This document shows, piece after piece, positions 24,453 through 37,399 of a stretch of DNA of 64,000 bases. Under the pieces are notes generated by a model. That model saw only the letters and a list, made by a program, of their open reading frames with translations. It was not told the origin of the DNA and did not search any database. Source of the DNA: Adiantum capillus-veneris (lineage: Eukaryota > Streptophyta > Polypodiopsida > Polypodiales > Pteridaceae); assembly GCA_014529385.2 (NCBI GenBank), contig CM043942.1, forward strand, positions 53,694,647 to 53,758,646, written 5' to 3'. Positions within the stretch are counted from its first letter, which is position 1. The number at the start of each line of letters is the position of its first letter. A program made the position numbers and the translations under genes.

Positions 24453-25421
24453 GGGTCATTGGCGCTTGTCATACTCCAGTATTACACTCTTCCATCTCGG
24501 TAAAAGGCAATCTTGCCTTTTTCACTTGCCGCTCTAATCTCCGGCATTAGCTCCTGCATATGAGCGATCTGCGAGAGGGTAAGATCATCCCCGAGAAAGA
24601 TGCCCGTCTTCTTAAGAGTTGGCCTTTTCTTCAAAAAGTCCTCCGCTTCCATGGGAGGGAAAACGAAGAATGAGTGCCCTTTCTTTAGAGGTTTCCCCAT
24701 TGCTTCCATTTTTCTTGTTGCCCACTCTCCAAGCTCTTGTGTGCATCGGTTCATGACCCCCCATCAAAGCCATGAGTTCTTTTACCTCTTCGTCCACATT
24801 ATCTTTATCTTTAATTGTAAATTCTGACATGTAAAGCGTGCACACGTCTTCTTTGCTCCTCCTCTAGTGTCGGATTAATAATAGTGGGTGTGGACGCGGA
24901 CTTTATTTCCTTACCTTTTCCTTTCTTGGCAACCTCGATCCATTTCTCGGCTTCATCCGCCTTCTGTTGAGTCTTTGTAATAACATCCACCCAAGAAGTC
25001 GTCATTTCTTTGTGTTGCTCTTCTCCCTCTTTGATGGCCCGTACTTGCTGCTTGATCGTGTTTAGTTCTTCTATTACTGAGGGTTGCAATTCTCCCTCTT
25101 CAAGTGTGTTTCGTGTTTCGGCAAGATCCTTCTTTTGTGACGCAATCTCTTCATCTTGAGCATCACACGATCTTCCAGTGCATTTATCTTGCTTTCGTGG
25201 ATCAACACGCGTCCTTCGAGCATTTATATTGTGCCCAATAGGTTGCGATTCATCTTGCTAATGGTTTCCGTCATTTCTTCTTTGCACTTTTGAATGGCAT
25301 CCTCAAAGGGGTCGGCCTTATCATTCTGCTTTCTCATGCTTAATCACCGCCAACGGGAGCCACAGTATGCAACATATGTTTCCACATTATGCACATATGG
25401 TTTTTTTTTTTCCATCTCTCT

Positions 25422-25487
<66 letters not shown>

Positions 25488-25580
25488 CTACGCTTACATT
25501 TCCTCCCACTTCTCTCTCTACGTACAGGGCCTCTCTCTCGACGCTTAATTCTGTCCCAACTCTCTCTACGCACGGGCCAG
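24453..25580 (-). mobile_element. LINE-A: ORF1 region of a non-LTR retrotransposon, truncated at the gap
   Basis: Minus-strand LINE with its 5' start near 25,580 (GGCCCGTGCGTAGAGAGAG). The 5' UTR is built of degenerate units ending in GTAGAGAGAG plus an AG tract. ORF1 begins near 25,337 (MRKQNDKADPFEDAIQKC) and is rich in Glu and Lys, as expected of a coiled coil; later parts are MTTSWVDVITKTQQKADEAE (24,811-25,089) and GIFLGDDLTLSQIA with KIAFYRDGRV (24,482-24,754). An in-frame TAA follows NRNLLGTI, and several frameshifts are present. The sequence is nearly identical to LINE-C at 55,594 on the other strand. Confidence 0.85.
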
Positions 25581-25581
<1 letters not shown>

Positions 25582-25619
<38 letters not shown>

Positions 25620-25877
25620 GCGCGAGGGTTTCGGGGTTGCAGGGAGAGCGCAAGGGGCGCTAGCGGTGCAAAGGGAGCGCGAGGGGGGTGGGGGCTATAG
25701 GCTACGACAACAGGGCAACACGAGGCAGTAGGGAGGGGGGGTGCAGAGGGGGGGAGAGTGAGGCAGCGAGGGTGCAGAGGGAGGGAGCAAGATAGCGAGG
25801 AGGCAGAGGGGAGCGAGAGAGGAGGACATTGCTTGGTGCAAAGGGCGACGAGAGCGTGAGGCAGCGAGGGTGCGGGT

Positions 25878-25922
<45 letters not shown>

Positions 25923-25958
25923 GCAGTGGACAGCAGGGAAGGAGCAACACACACACGA
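25582..25958. repeat. G-rich low-complexity block with G37 and G44 runs
   Basis: Two G homopolymers, 25,582-25,618 and 25,878-25,921, bracket a G-rich stretch of degenerate units such as GGCAGCGAGGGTGCAGAGGG. It lies between the 5' start of LINE-A and the tail of LINE-B. It may be extra LINE-A 5' UTR or an independent repeat. Homopolymer lengths of this kind are unreliable in assemblies. Confidence 0.85.
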
Positions 25959-26213
<255 letters not shown>

Positions 26214-26473
26214 AATGTTATATTAACGTCTTCAAAAGGCCCCAAAATGACCTGTGAGCCCAAACTGTTACAAAATTGTGAATCTGATACCATGTTTGGG
26301 TACAAAAAGACTAGAACAAAAATACTACTACTACTAGAATCTATCTGTTGTGTAGCCCCTCTCCTCAATCATGGCCGTCTAGATCTCCGTAGCTCCAGTG
26401 CTCGGTCGATGAGAGTGCCGGTAGTGGTCGAATGAGTGTGGGCCGAGCTCTGCAGTGATGGTTGCTCCTCTGG

Positions 26474-27377
26474 CTATTCCATATCTAGTGAAAAGAAATC
26501 TGTAACTCGTCTCCGGGACTGTCTCTCTCTAGCTCTCCCCAGTAAAGTGTCTTTATAGCTGTGTAACTCAAGTAGATATAGCCCAAGACATCTCTGATCC
26601 TCATAACTCATGACCCTAGAGAAATGACCGAAGCCCTCTCTGAATAAGCAGTGGAAACGGCCTTGTATCTCATAGTACATTGTGCAATGTCTTTGGCTCT
26701 AGCTGGCATAAGCGGCATAACCTGTTGTCTGTTGGTATCACTCTGAATCTACTAGTCTCAATCTCCAGCTGATGTGAGGATGTGTGTATCTGACCAATGG
26801 CACAGCGCAAACCATGAGACATATGTGTATCCATGTAGCTGGGTCGAATCACAAACCCATCTCCTGTGAGGTGGAGAAGATGCTCTCTATAGAAAGCCAT
26901 CTTAGTGCCTAACTCCTGTGGCGGCTCTATCCATGTCCTCCTGGTATCCAACTGGATGAGGTTCTGACGAATGAGTCTAGTAATCTCCACCCATGTAAGA
27001 GACATCGAGGGTGCTTGAAGAGAGTACTGGAAAGGGGGTAGCCTGTCCATGGTGAAGCCATGCATCTGAAGCCATGATGGCATCTGTGCATACCAGCATG
27101 AAGTGTCCCCTTGAAGACCTAACTGTCTGGAAGACTCAAGGGCCAATCTAGTTTATCCGTCTCTAGTAGTATACCACAAGCTGTGCACAAAGTAGACTGA
27201 TCTGGTAAGCGCCTCCATCTCCATAGGAGGGGCAGCTAGCTCTACACGAATGATAGCGTGGGGTACGGAGGCCTTGGCTCTGATGAGTCGAGAGATCATA
27301 GATACCAAGGGCCTCTCCATACGTCTCCAACCATCTTGGCCTACAGAAGGTCCCCATATCTGCACCGCATACAACAT
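26474..27377 (-). pseudogene. LINE-B ORF2 C-terminal region
   Basis: Continuation of ORF2 after reverse transcriptase in three frame-shifted pieces. 27,153-27,377 reads AVQIWGPSVGQDGWRRMERP. 26,670-27,146 includes SWLQMHGFTMDRLPPFQYSL and RFRVIPTDNRLCRLCQLEPK, where CRLC is a possible zinc-binding knuckle near the end. 26,474-26,680 ends DFFSLDME. Such Cys-rich tails are usual in LINE ORF2 proteins. Confidence 0.65.
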
Positions 27378-27489
27378 AGCTGAGGCTACTAAAGTATCAA
27401 AGAGCCATAACTTTGTCCGAGGTTCCTGGAACTAAACCTGCGAAGACATTCTCTCCAAACTTCCCAAGGCAGCATAAGCTCTAGTTAGT

Positions 27490-28330
27490 CTAGTCTCTGC
27501 TGCTCTCCCCAAAGAAAACCTCGGCCCAGTGAAGACAACCCCAAGGTAAGTGTATGTATCTGTATACTCTACAATCTCTTGGCCATATGTGAAAGTCGGT
27601 GCTGATCTCCTGATCCACTGTGTTAAACACCATAACTTTGGTTTTACCAAGGTTTACAGACAATCCACTATCCTCTGCAAAATTGTGTAATGCATCCAAC
27701 TGTTGCTGCATACCCTCTGGTGAGTCAGAGATCAACACAATATCATCAGCATGTAACAACAATAGGATCCACGTCCCTGCCAGTTGGGCACCTCTATCAC
27801 CCTCTCTGTCAATGTAATCAGACACCTCATCAACATACATACCAAATAGAGTAGGAGACAATGGGCAACCTTGTTTCACCCCAATGGTGGAGTGAACTAA
27901 ATCAGATTTCCCCTCCGGGGTGCGTAGATGCCCCATCATTGATCTGTATAGAGCCATAATCCCCCAAATCAACATTATGGGCACCCCCATCTCCTGCAGT
28001 CTACACATCAATCGAGCTCTCGGTACCATGTCAAATGCTTTGCTGAAATCCACAAAGCTACAATAAATCCGTCTCCCATGTGACGTGCCCTCCTCAATGA
28101 TGGCTCTAAGTGTCCGAATATGATCAAGAGTGGAGAAACCCCTCCTAAAACCGGCCTGGCCCTTTGCTCGTACACCCTCACCCTCTGCCCAATTACGCAA
28201 CTGCTACTCAAGAATGGATGCATACAACCGTACCAATGTGTGCCCAACCATAATAGTGCGGTAATTCCTAGGCTCTGTAGGATCACCTGCTTTGAAGATA
28301 GGCACAATAGTCTTGCTCCATCTGGGCCAA
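27490..28330 (-). pseudogene. LINE-B reverse transcriptase
   Basis: Reverse transcriptase of the non-LTR type, which primes on nicked target DNA. Visible blocks in order: KTIVPIFKAGDPTEPRNYR (before 28,200, separated by a stop), GQAGFRRGFSTLDHIRTL, YCSFVDFSKAFDMVPR (first catalytic Asp), GVKQGCPLSPTLFGMYVD, and LLHADDIVLISDS, in which the usual Y-A-D-D box reads H-A-D-D while both Asp remain. GLSVNLGKTKVMVFN follows. The pattern looks more like RTE- or CR1-type LINEs than LINE-D below; that placement is an impression and not proven. Confidence 0.9.
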
Positions 28331-28570
28331 ATAAGCTCGTTTCTTCCGTCGCACAAGGCGTCGGGAAGCAATCCGAGATTGTTTGTAAGTGATGACTCCT
28401 AAAAGAAGATCTCTTTGGAGCTGGGCTCTCATCTCTCTGCACTCCTCATCATACCAACTATTATGGGGCATTCTCCTAGAATGTCGCCTCGGACCCCGTT
28501 GAGTGTTTGGGTATGCCTCTGATGCTGCACCATGTAGTGTCTCAGTCAGTAAAGTAGTGCATTGCTCCAT
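28283..28570 (-). pseudogene. LINE-B ORF2 linker between endonuclease and reverse transcriptase
   Basis: A 95-codon open stretch, MEQCTTLLTETLHGAASEA to EQDYCAYLQSR, rich in Arg and Gln. LINE-C carries the homologous segment at about 57,200-57,420 (LTQTLHDAAVEAYPHTQ), which shows it belongs to ORF2. Comparison with LINE-C, whose frame continues here with FFTAEMVKKSIDRMRTGRS, suggests that LINE-B has lost sequence between this linker and reverse transcriptase. Confidence 0.75.
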
Positions 28571-28693
28571 TGAGAGACCAGGACTAGCTGTGCATAGACG
28601 GCTATAGATCTCCTCTGTATAAACCGAGTCAGTCTCTGGTGTAAATGTATAACGGGTATGTGACCTGTCTCCTGATGTCTGGGCTGTACTATA

Positions 28694-29498
28694 CTAAAAT
28701 GAAACGGACAATGTCAAAAGAGCATGATCCACTGCTACACCCACTGGTCTGGCTCCGACTATGAAATCCTGAATACAAGGAATAAAGTTGGGCTGTGCCA
28801 TAACATAGTCCACTGTACTGGCCCTGTGTCTGTGTGGAAAGCATGTGAAACCGGCTGCTCCAGGAAATCGCTGTAAGCCATTAAGTATGGCTAACCCATG
28901 TGTAGTCGTCATCTCCGTGAGGTATCTCCCATACTTCGTCTGCTCTTTGTCATGTGAGCATATGTCAATCTTCAAGTCACCCACATCCAGCTCTCTAAGC
29001 ATCTCATCTAAAGTGTCGTAGAAGACTGTCTGAGAGTTGCCCGTTCGGGCATTGAAGTCCCCTAGGAGGATCATATCGTCATCCCTAGAAAACTCCCATA
29101 TATCATCATCTAGTATAGAGAAAGGCGACTGTCCTCTGGGTGCAGCGTATACTAACGTACTGGGGGGAAGTAACATATGGCAGTGTATAGAAATCAGCCT
29201 GTGTCAGCTCTTAGCCTCACCCACATGTATCTAGCATGATCATCTCTCTGTACAATTTGTAGTAGTGGCTGTAACTCCTTCCTAAATAGCACTGCTACTC
29301 CTCCTGAACCTCTACTCCCATGCTCAGACTTCGTGACTGTCCTGTGGGTTGTCTCCCATCTGTATCCCACCACATGTGGCATAAGCTGCCAGGAGCGTGA
29401 TGAGTCTCTGAGAAGAAAACAATGTCCCTCTCTCTAAAACTGTCCTCAAAGGCACCAACGTCCAACCTCATAGATCCATTACAATTCCAAGTAGCCAT
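28694..29498 (-). pseudogene. LINE-B apurinic/apyrimidinic-type endonuclease
   Basis: The N-terminal nuclease of ORF2, which nicks the target. ATG at 29,498 opens MATWNCNGSMRLD (the N-terminal W-N-x-N-G signature). FFSETH supplies the Glu region. After frame breaks, HGSRGSGGVAVLFRKEL (29,194-29,382) is followed by DDDMILLGDFNARTGN, carrying the GDFN box, and ASTVDYVMAQPNF with VDHALLTLSV (28,694-29,176), the terminal D-H motif. All landmark motifs are present but are distributed over three frames. Confidence 0.9.
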
Positions 29499-29520
29499 CT
29501 TCAATGTGGTCCCATAGGTC

Positions 29521-30358
29521 TCACACCGTCATGTGGAGTGCGGCTCTAAAATCACCACCCGACCATCTCTGTAAAAGGCCATCTTTCCCTTCTCCCTTGC
29601 AGCCGTAATCTCTGGCATTACCTCTCTCATATGCGCAAGCTGTGAGAGAGAGATCATCACCGAGGAAAATACCTGTCTTCTTGAAAGTAGGCCTCTTTTT
29701 CAGGAATTTCTTCTTCCCTTCCAAGGAGGGGAAGCGTAGTATGAGAGCTCTCTCTTTTGAAGATTCTCCCGGGCCACCACTCTTCTTGCCCACTCTCCAT
29801 GCCTTTGTGTGTGAAGGCTTGTCGACCCCCATCACGGATGTGAGGATTGTGAGCTCTTTTTTCCACATTGTTTATGTCCATGAGGCCGGTTACCCATGTA
29901 GAGCCCGCATCCTCCTCCTTTGTTCCTCTTCGAGGGTCATGTTAATAAGAGTGGGTGTACAAGGGGCTTCCTTACCTTTCCCTTTCTTGGTGACCTCAAA
30001 CCATTTTTCGGCCTCTTCTACTTTCTTTTGTGTTGCGAAGATGACCCGGCCCATGACTTCTTCTCCTCATCTTCCTTGATAACCCGTATTTCTTCGCTCA
30101 TGGTATTCAATTCTTCCATCATGGATGGCTGAATTTCGCCTGCCGTCCACTTGTTGCTGCAAGAAGTTCACCTTGGAGAGTTCGGATTGTGGCTTCTTGT
30201 GAAGCCGCTTGCTCTTCGACGTGAGAAATCTTTTCGCATAGGTTCTTCTTCTCCTTTTTCCATTCCTCCATCTTTTGAAGAAACGTTGCCTCCATCTCTT
30301 TCTTCCACTCCTTCACTTCAAGTGTTGATATCCGCTTGTTGGTAATTGAGAACTTCAT
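29521..30358 (-). pseudogene. LINE-B ORF1
   Basis: The RNA-binding protein of the LINE. ATG at 30,358 opens MKFSITNKRISTLEVKEWKK, continuing through Glu/Lys-rich sequence likely to form a coiled coil (EEWKKEKKNLCEKISHVEEQ). The later part at 29,521-29,868 includes TKAWRVGKKSGG, SKERALILRFPS and KKTGIFLGDDLSL, parallel to LINE-A and LINE-C. There is no zinc knuckle, unlike LINE-D. Frameshifts divide the two halves. The ORF1 end lies only about 20 bases from the ORF2 start. Confidence 0.8.
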
Positions 30359-30413
30359 GTTGAGAGGGAGGCGGGCTATAGCCATTGGAGAGGCCAGGGT
30401 CAATGGGTAGCCC

Positions 30414-30419
<6 letters not shown>

Positions 30420-30480
<61 letters not shown>

Positions 30481-30580
30481 GAAATGTTATATTAACATCT
30501 TCAAAAGGCCAAAGTGGCCTATGAGACCAGAAAGTTACAATGTGGTGGATCTGATACAAAGTCAAGAGTAACAAAATGAC

Positions 30581-30631
<51 letters not shown>
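30420..30631 (-). mobile_element. LINE 3'-end fragment between two (AG)n tracts
   Basis: The segment 30,478-30,585 repeats the last 100 or so bases of LINE-B (GGCCTTTTGAAGATGTTAA, then TATAACATTTCAT on the minus strand), with AG tracts at 30,420-30,477 and 30,586-30,631. It is a 5'-truncated copy lying immediately upstream of LINE-B, head-to-tail with it. Confidence 0.85.
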
Positions 30632-30634
<3 letters not shown>

Positions 30635-30747
30635 AGATTGATTTTAGAACTATGGGAGTGTTTAATCGGGAGAGTTTTTGAAGCATTTAGGGGGTCTGTT
30701 AAACTGGGCTCTTATTTGAGTGTGTGTCAAGTGTGCCAAGTAACAAG

Positions 30748-31331
30748 GTTTAACGGAGCTGTTATGGGTGCTTTCAGTAATCTTTTCAGAGTCTTTGGTA
30801 CTGCCGTTGGAAGTGAGGAGGCAACAACCTTAGAAGCTAGCAGGACCCCAAACAGGTATTGAGTGGTTGCGTTGTCCACTGCTGGATAATTCTTGAGTGA
30901 AACACATCCTTTCTTTATTGAATCTCTTATTAAAATGATACCTTTCTACTGTAAAAATGTCTAAAAATGGTGCTTGGAAAATCATTATGGGTGACCCCCT
31001 CAAGGCTGCACCCGGAACAAAATGGTACATCTTATTCTGTTTGCTGATTACTTCGCAGGCGTCCAGTACAAGCCATGCCCTCTAATGCAGGGAGAAGTGT
31101 GATTAACTTTGCACGCCGTGCTGGTGGAAGAGGTGAGTGAAGCTCCACATTTTGTTGAAACTCTAAAAGACCCATAAGATTACTCATTCCTCTACCTTAT
31201 ACACAGGGAATGAAATGGATATGAACGGAGGATATGCTTTCTCGGCGAAGTTACTCCACCTGGCTTGGCATCCCTCAGCAAATCTGATTGCTTGTGCAGC
31301 TTCAAACAGCTTGTATATGTACTATGCTTAG
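30748..31331 (+). CDS. PP2A regulatory subunit B55, last three exons (partial gene)
   Basis: The C-terminus of the B55/PR55 regulatory subunit of protein phosphatase 2A, a WD40 beta-propeller that directs the phosphatase to its substrates. Exons are 30,748-30,855 (start uncertain), 31,059-31,132 and 31,207-31,331, with introns of 203 and 74 bases, GT donors (GTATTG, GTGAGT) and AG acceptors. The joined frame stays open and gives about 101 residues. FSNLFRVFG and EEATTLEASRTPNRR are followed by SAKLLHLAWHPSANLIACAA and SNSLYMYYA before TAG, the hallmark end of plant B55 proteins. Full-length proteins are about 500 residues. Upstream exons are not in the window: the LINE array starts about 115 bases before the first exon. 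It is either the 3' end of a gene with a transposon-filled intron, or a truncated copy. Confidence 0.88.
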
Positions 31332-33944
31332 GGAACTTTCTTTATTAGCAAAAGGTTCTTTTATATTTTCATCCACATCATGGGGTGGCACAAATGTAAG
31401 CCCATGGGGAAGCAAGAGCGGTTGATCTTTCAAAGTCTTTTCCGGCATTGCTTACGGTTCATCGATAGAAAGAGTCCCGCAGCGTGCGGTCGTCTTCTTG
31501 GGATGGGAATAGCCCATTTCTGAACAGTCAATCTTTACCTTCGAGGTTGGAGGAAGGCCAACCATAGGTGAAGGTGCCCATATGTTGATTCTTTAATAGC
31601 ATGGAAGGGAGCCTAGTTTACTGTTGTAAATTTTGGCAAAGGAGAGTTTGTGAACAGATAGATACTTCATCATTGTGCTATGTATTGGTTATGCACCCAT
31701 TGACACATGCATAAGTTTGCTTATAGACGGGTCGATTATTGGTCATATTGACAAAGTGCAAAAATAATGGGTTTTTGACCTCGGAGGTATTACCCTCAGG
31801 TGTCCTATAATCCCATTTGTCTGGACAGTCGGAACGAGCTCAGAAGCAGTTGTTTTTGACGCGTGGTGCATGATAAATCGGTGTTTCATCCGTATGCGCG
31901 TGTTGCGTGCGCGCACACATACTATGGCATGCATTTCTTGTACACATCATTGAGAAGAGTTCTTTGCTCCACAACCTTGGGCCTAACTAGAATTTAGCTA
32001 TTCATAAAATCTAAGGCTAACTTTGTCAAATTCCAGCTTCCTCTACCTGAATGAGCTAGCGAAACGATATAGGCTTTGATTTAGACTACATAATGAGTCC
32101 TCTTAAGGATAACAATATTTTGCTTTATTTATATAACCTTTTTAGCAAATCATGTTTTTCTTTTAGCTTTGTAATAAGTGTACTTGCCAGACTGGCTTCC
32201 CTCGACTCTTCGGATGTGTGCAGGACTAAAAGTATCCTCACTAACCTGAACATTGGATTAAATATGGGGATCCCCAGGATTCCGTAGAGAATGTAATACA
32301 GAACCTGTGGGTCTTACTTTGTCAAATACTTGAAAATCACCCTTTACATTGATATTGAGGTTGCTTCTACAAGGCCACGTTGGTCCTTCAATTATGGCCT
32401 CATTTGGTTTGTGGAAACTATCCCTATTGTTGATTAAGTACTAAAGAAACTTGCTTCCTCTCTTCCCATGCGAACATCACCTAAAAAATCTTGCTGTCAT
32501 ATCACCTATCTTTACTTTTAAGATGGGCTTGGGTATTAACTGTCCACTTCCGGGCGTTGTAGTCCTCTGAGTTTCTGATGGCCTGCAATAGAATTAACCT
32601 TCAATTTTTCCTCACACAAACACTGTGCATGAAGTACTGCATCATTTCCTTCTGTTGCAAAGTCTGTTGGGCGCTTGTCCTTGAATGGAGTCACCTCTGC
32701 ACATTGAATCCTCCGTCCATTTTATTCGTATGGGGATGTATGGCATGTTGATGTTTGGAACTAATCAAAGATTTACGCTCTTAGTTTGCTTGGATTTCTA
32801 TGCACGATACACATCCCGATTTTTCCCTTTTTCACCTGCACAACCTATTGGATTTGTTATCTACATGCGGCTGGCATGCAAAAGATTTGCAATGAGGAGG
32901 CCTATGGCCTTGCATACTTAATAATAATGAGTTGGTGCTTAATAATCAATTCTTACTCTGAGAAATGGTCGGCAAACAGTGAGCACTGAATTGATACATT
33001 TTACTGGTATTTCTTCCCATTACTACTGGCTTAAAGGTTGGTTCAAAGCTTGTAATGGTGAAGTATCTCTGGTATCCATAAAAGAAAAACAATTCCCGGT
33101 AAAATCTTTCTTTGAAGCGCTTTCGTGGAATTGTATGGAGGGCATTGGTTTTTACCTTTCAATAATGGTGCAATGAGTTTTACTTGATTGAGCATGGGTT
33201 TGCAGAGATAATGATGCACTTATAGGAGAAAGACTAAAGTTCATACTAGACTTATGGGTTTTTTTATGTAGTTGATGATTATTTCATCACTTGAATGATA
33301 TCTCGCCACATTGCTTGGATTTCTTTGCTACATCTTGCATAGATTGACTACGTCTGCTCTAGAGGCGGCTGAAATCTGACTTCTTTCTAAATGAACCTTG
33401 TTGTGATTAGAAATAGGTTTGCCACCATAGACTTAGTTTTTTTATGGCAACCATTGTGATAAGCTTGTTGGTGATATTTCACATGAATTTCATTATGGAA
33501 GCTACAGGCCTTTTTTTCGAACGTGCTGCCTAGATACTTTCTGAGCATTGGACCTTAAACTAATTTCCCTAGCTAACTTTCTGATCGTGGGACTATTTTC
33601 ATTTTAAAACTTGACTTTTGATCCTATGTCTGATGCCTGACTTGAAATTTACAGAGCAACAAGTGGTGACTATGTTGATGAACCATATTGAACATATAAG
33701 GCTCTTAGCATTTAGACGCAGGGAGTAGGAAGCAATAGCTCTTGATGCTTTGAATATGACATTGATAAGTTGTCTTCTATTAACTTTTCATGTTGAATGT
33801 CTGTGATGTCTGTGAAATTTTTTTAATGAACTTCTCTTCATTTGGTATAAAAGAGCTTTATTATGCAAAACTATCTACTTGGGATCTTACTTGATGATAG
33901 AGCTATACTGACCTGAATAGGAGTGAAGTGGGTGGTATTCTTCT
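31332..33944. other. PP2A gene 3' flank and unannotated DNA
   Basis: The first 300 or so bases after the stop probably hold the 3' UTR; no poly(A) site can be fixed. The remainder has only short open frames without recognisable domains. Confidence 0.4.
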
Positions 33945-34142
33945 GATCCTTTAAAAAAAAAAAACCATTGAGTGCAGTGAAGTTAGTACGGAGAGACTTT
34001 ACACATATCATGTATTCACAATTGCTGTACAATACACCCTCGAGGGGTGACAGTGGGAGAGAACGCAACCCATGAGGCTCAAACCCTCAACCTTGAGGTT
34101 ACATCACAAAGATCTCACCAACTGAGCTATGCTTCTTGGGTG
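33945..34142 (-). mobile_element. tRNA-derived SINE with T-rich end
   Basis: Read on the minus strand, an A box TAGCTCAGTTGG (plus 34,118-34,129) and a B box GGTTTGAGCC (34,076-34,085) form a pol III internal promoter as in a tRNA. A body of about 110 bases follows, ending in a T run (A run at 33,953-33,964 on the plus strand). ATTCTTCT flanks both sides (33,937-33,944 and 34,143-34,150) as a target-site duplication. The T-run end resembles the Au SINE type; family membership is not proven. Confidence 0.8.
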
Positions 34143-34150
34143 ATTCTTCT

Positions 34151-36745
<2,595 letters not shown>

Positions 36746-37132
36746 CTATTAACTAGAGTTTTTAAGTACAAAATTTAGTTCCACTAAGCACACGCGTAAA
36801 GAGATAGAGAAGGACAAAGATTGACCTCTAGCAAGTACACATGCACATAACCAAGAGAGTACACAATGGAGGTATAGCTTGACAGCTAGTACTACTTTTT
36901 CATTAAGCAAAATGATAAGATGGTCTAAAAAGCAAAAGTCAAAATACAAGAGGTATAAAGTGACAATTTGCAAACGGTCAATATAAAACCACTAATGAAT
37001 GAGCTGGCAGGATAAGGGTGACCACTCTTGGTAGGTAGAACATGTGGATGAAGTCCAGATGTAGGACCACTAGCGATGATTCTCATGTCCACTACCTTGT
37101 TCAGTAATTGTATGTGAGAAATCATCCAAGAT

Positions 37133-37345
37133 GACTTTCTATTGAGATTTATATCTCAATACTCCCTCGTGCTAGTAACGAATGTATGCAAGAAATCATT
37201 CAAGCAGACTTTCTATTGAGCTTCATATCTCAATACTCCATCTCAATCTCGACAGCATCTCTCATACTCCAAGTTGACTTTCTATTGAGCTTCATATCTC
37301 AATACTCCCTCTCAATCTTGATAGCATCTCTCATACTCCAAGCAT
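37133..37345. repeat. three tandem units of about 70-74 bp
   Basis: GACTTTCTATTGAG followed by ATATCTCAATACTCC occurs at 37,133, 37,207 and 37,276. On the minus strand each unit reads GGGAGTATTGAGATAT, resembling the polypurine tract and LTR start of a copia element, and the copia-3 remnant lies just beyond. Confidence 0.8.
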
Positions 37346-37399
37346 CACTCAAAGTGATTTATCCTCGTGTGAAACATTAGGGTTTGTGCCAAACATATG

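Noticed and set aside
24175-24550. Four open frames made of X residues
   Set aside because: They span the 200-N assembly gap and carry no information.
32685-33176. Several 60-80-codon frames downstream of the PP2A exons as further exons or genes
   Set aside because: The B55 reading frame ends at a conserved C-terminus at 31,331, and these frames show no domain.
37133-37345. Regular direct repeats that could suggest a CRISPR array
   Set aside because: Only three long, imperfect units without unique spacers or cas genes, in a plant genome beside a copia element.
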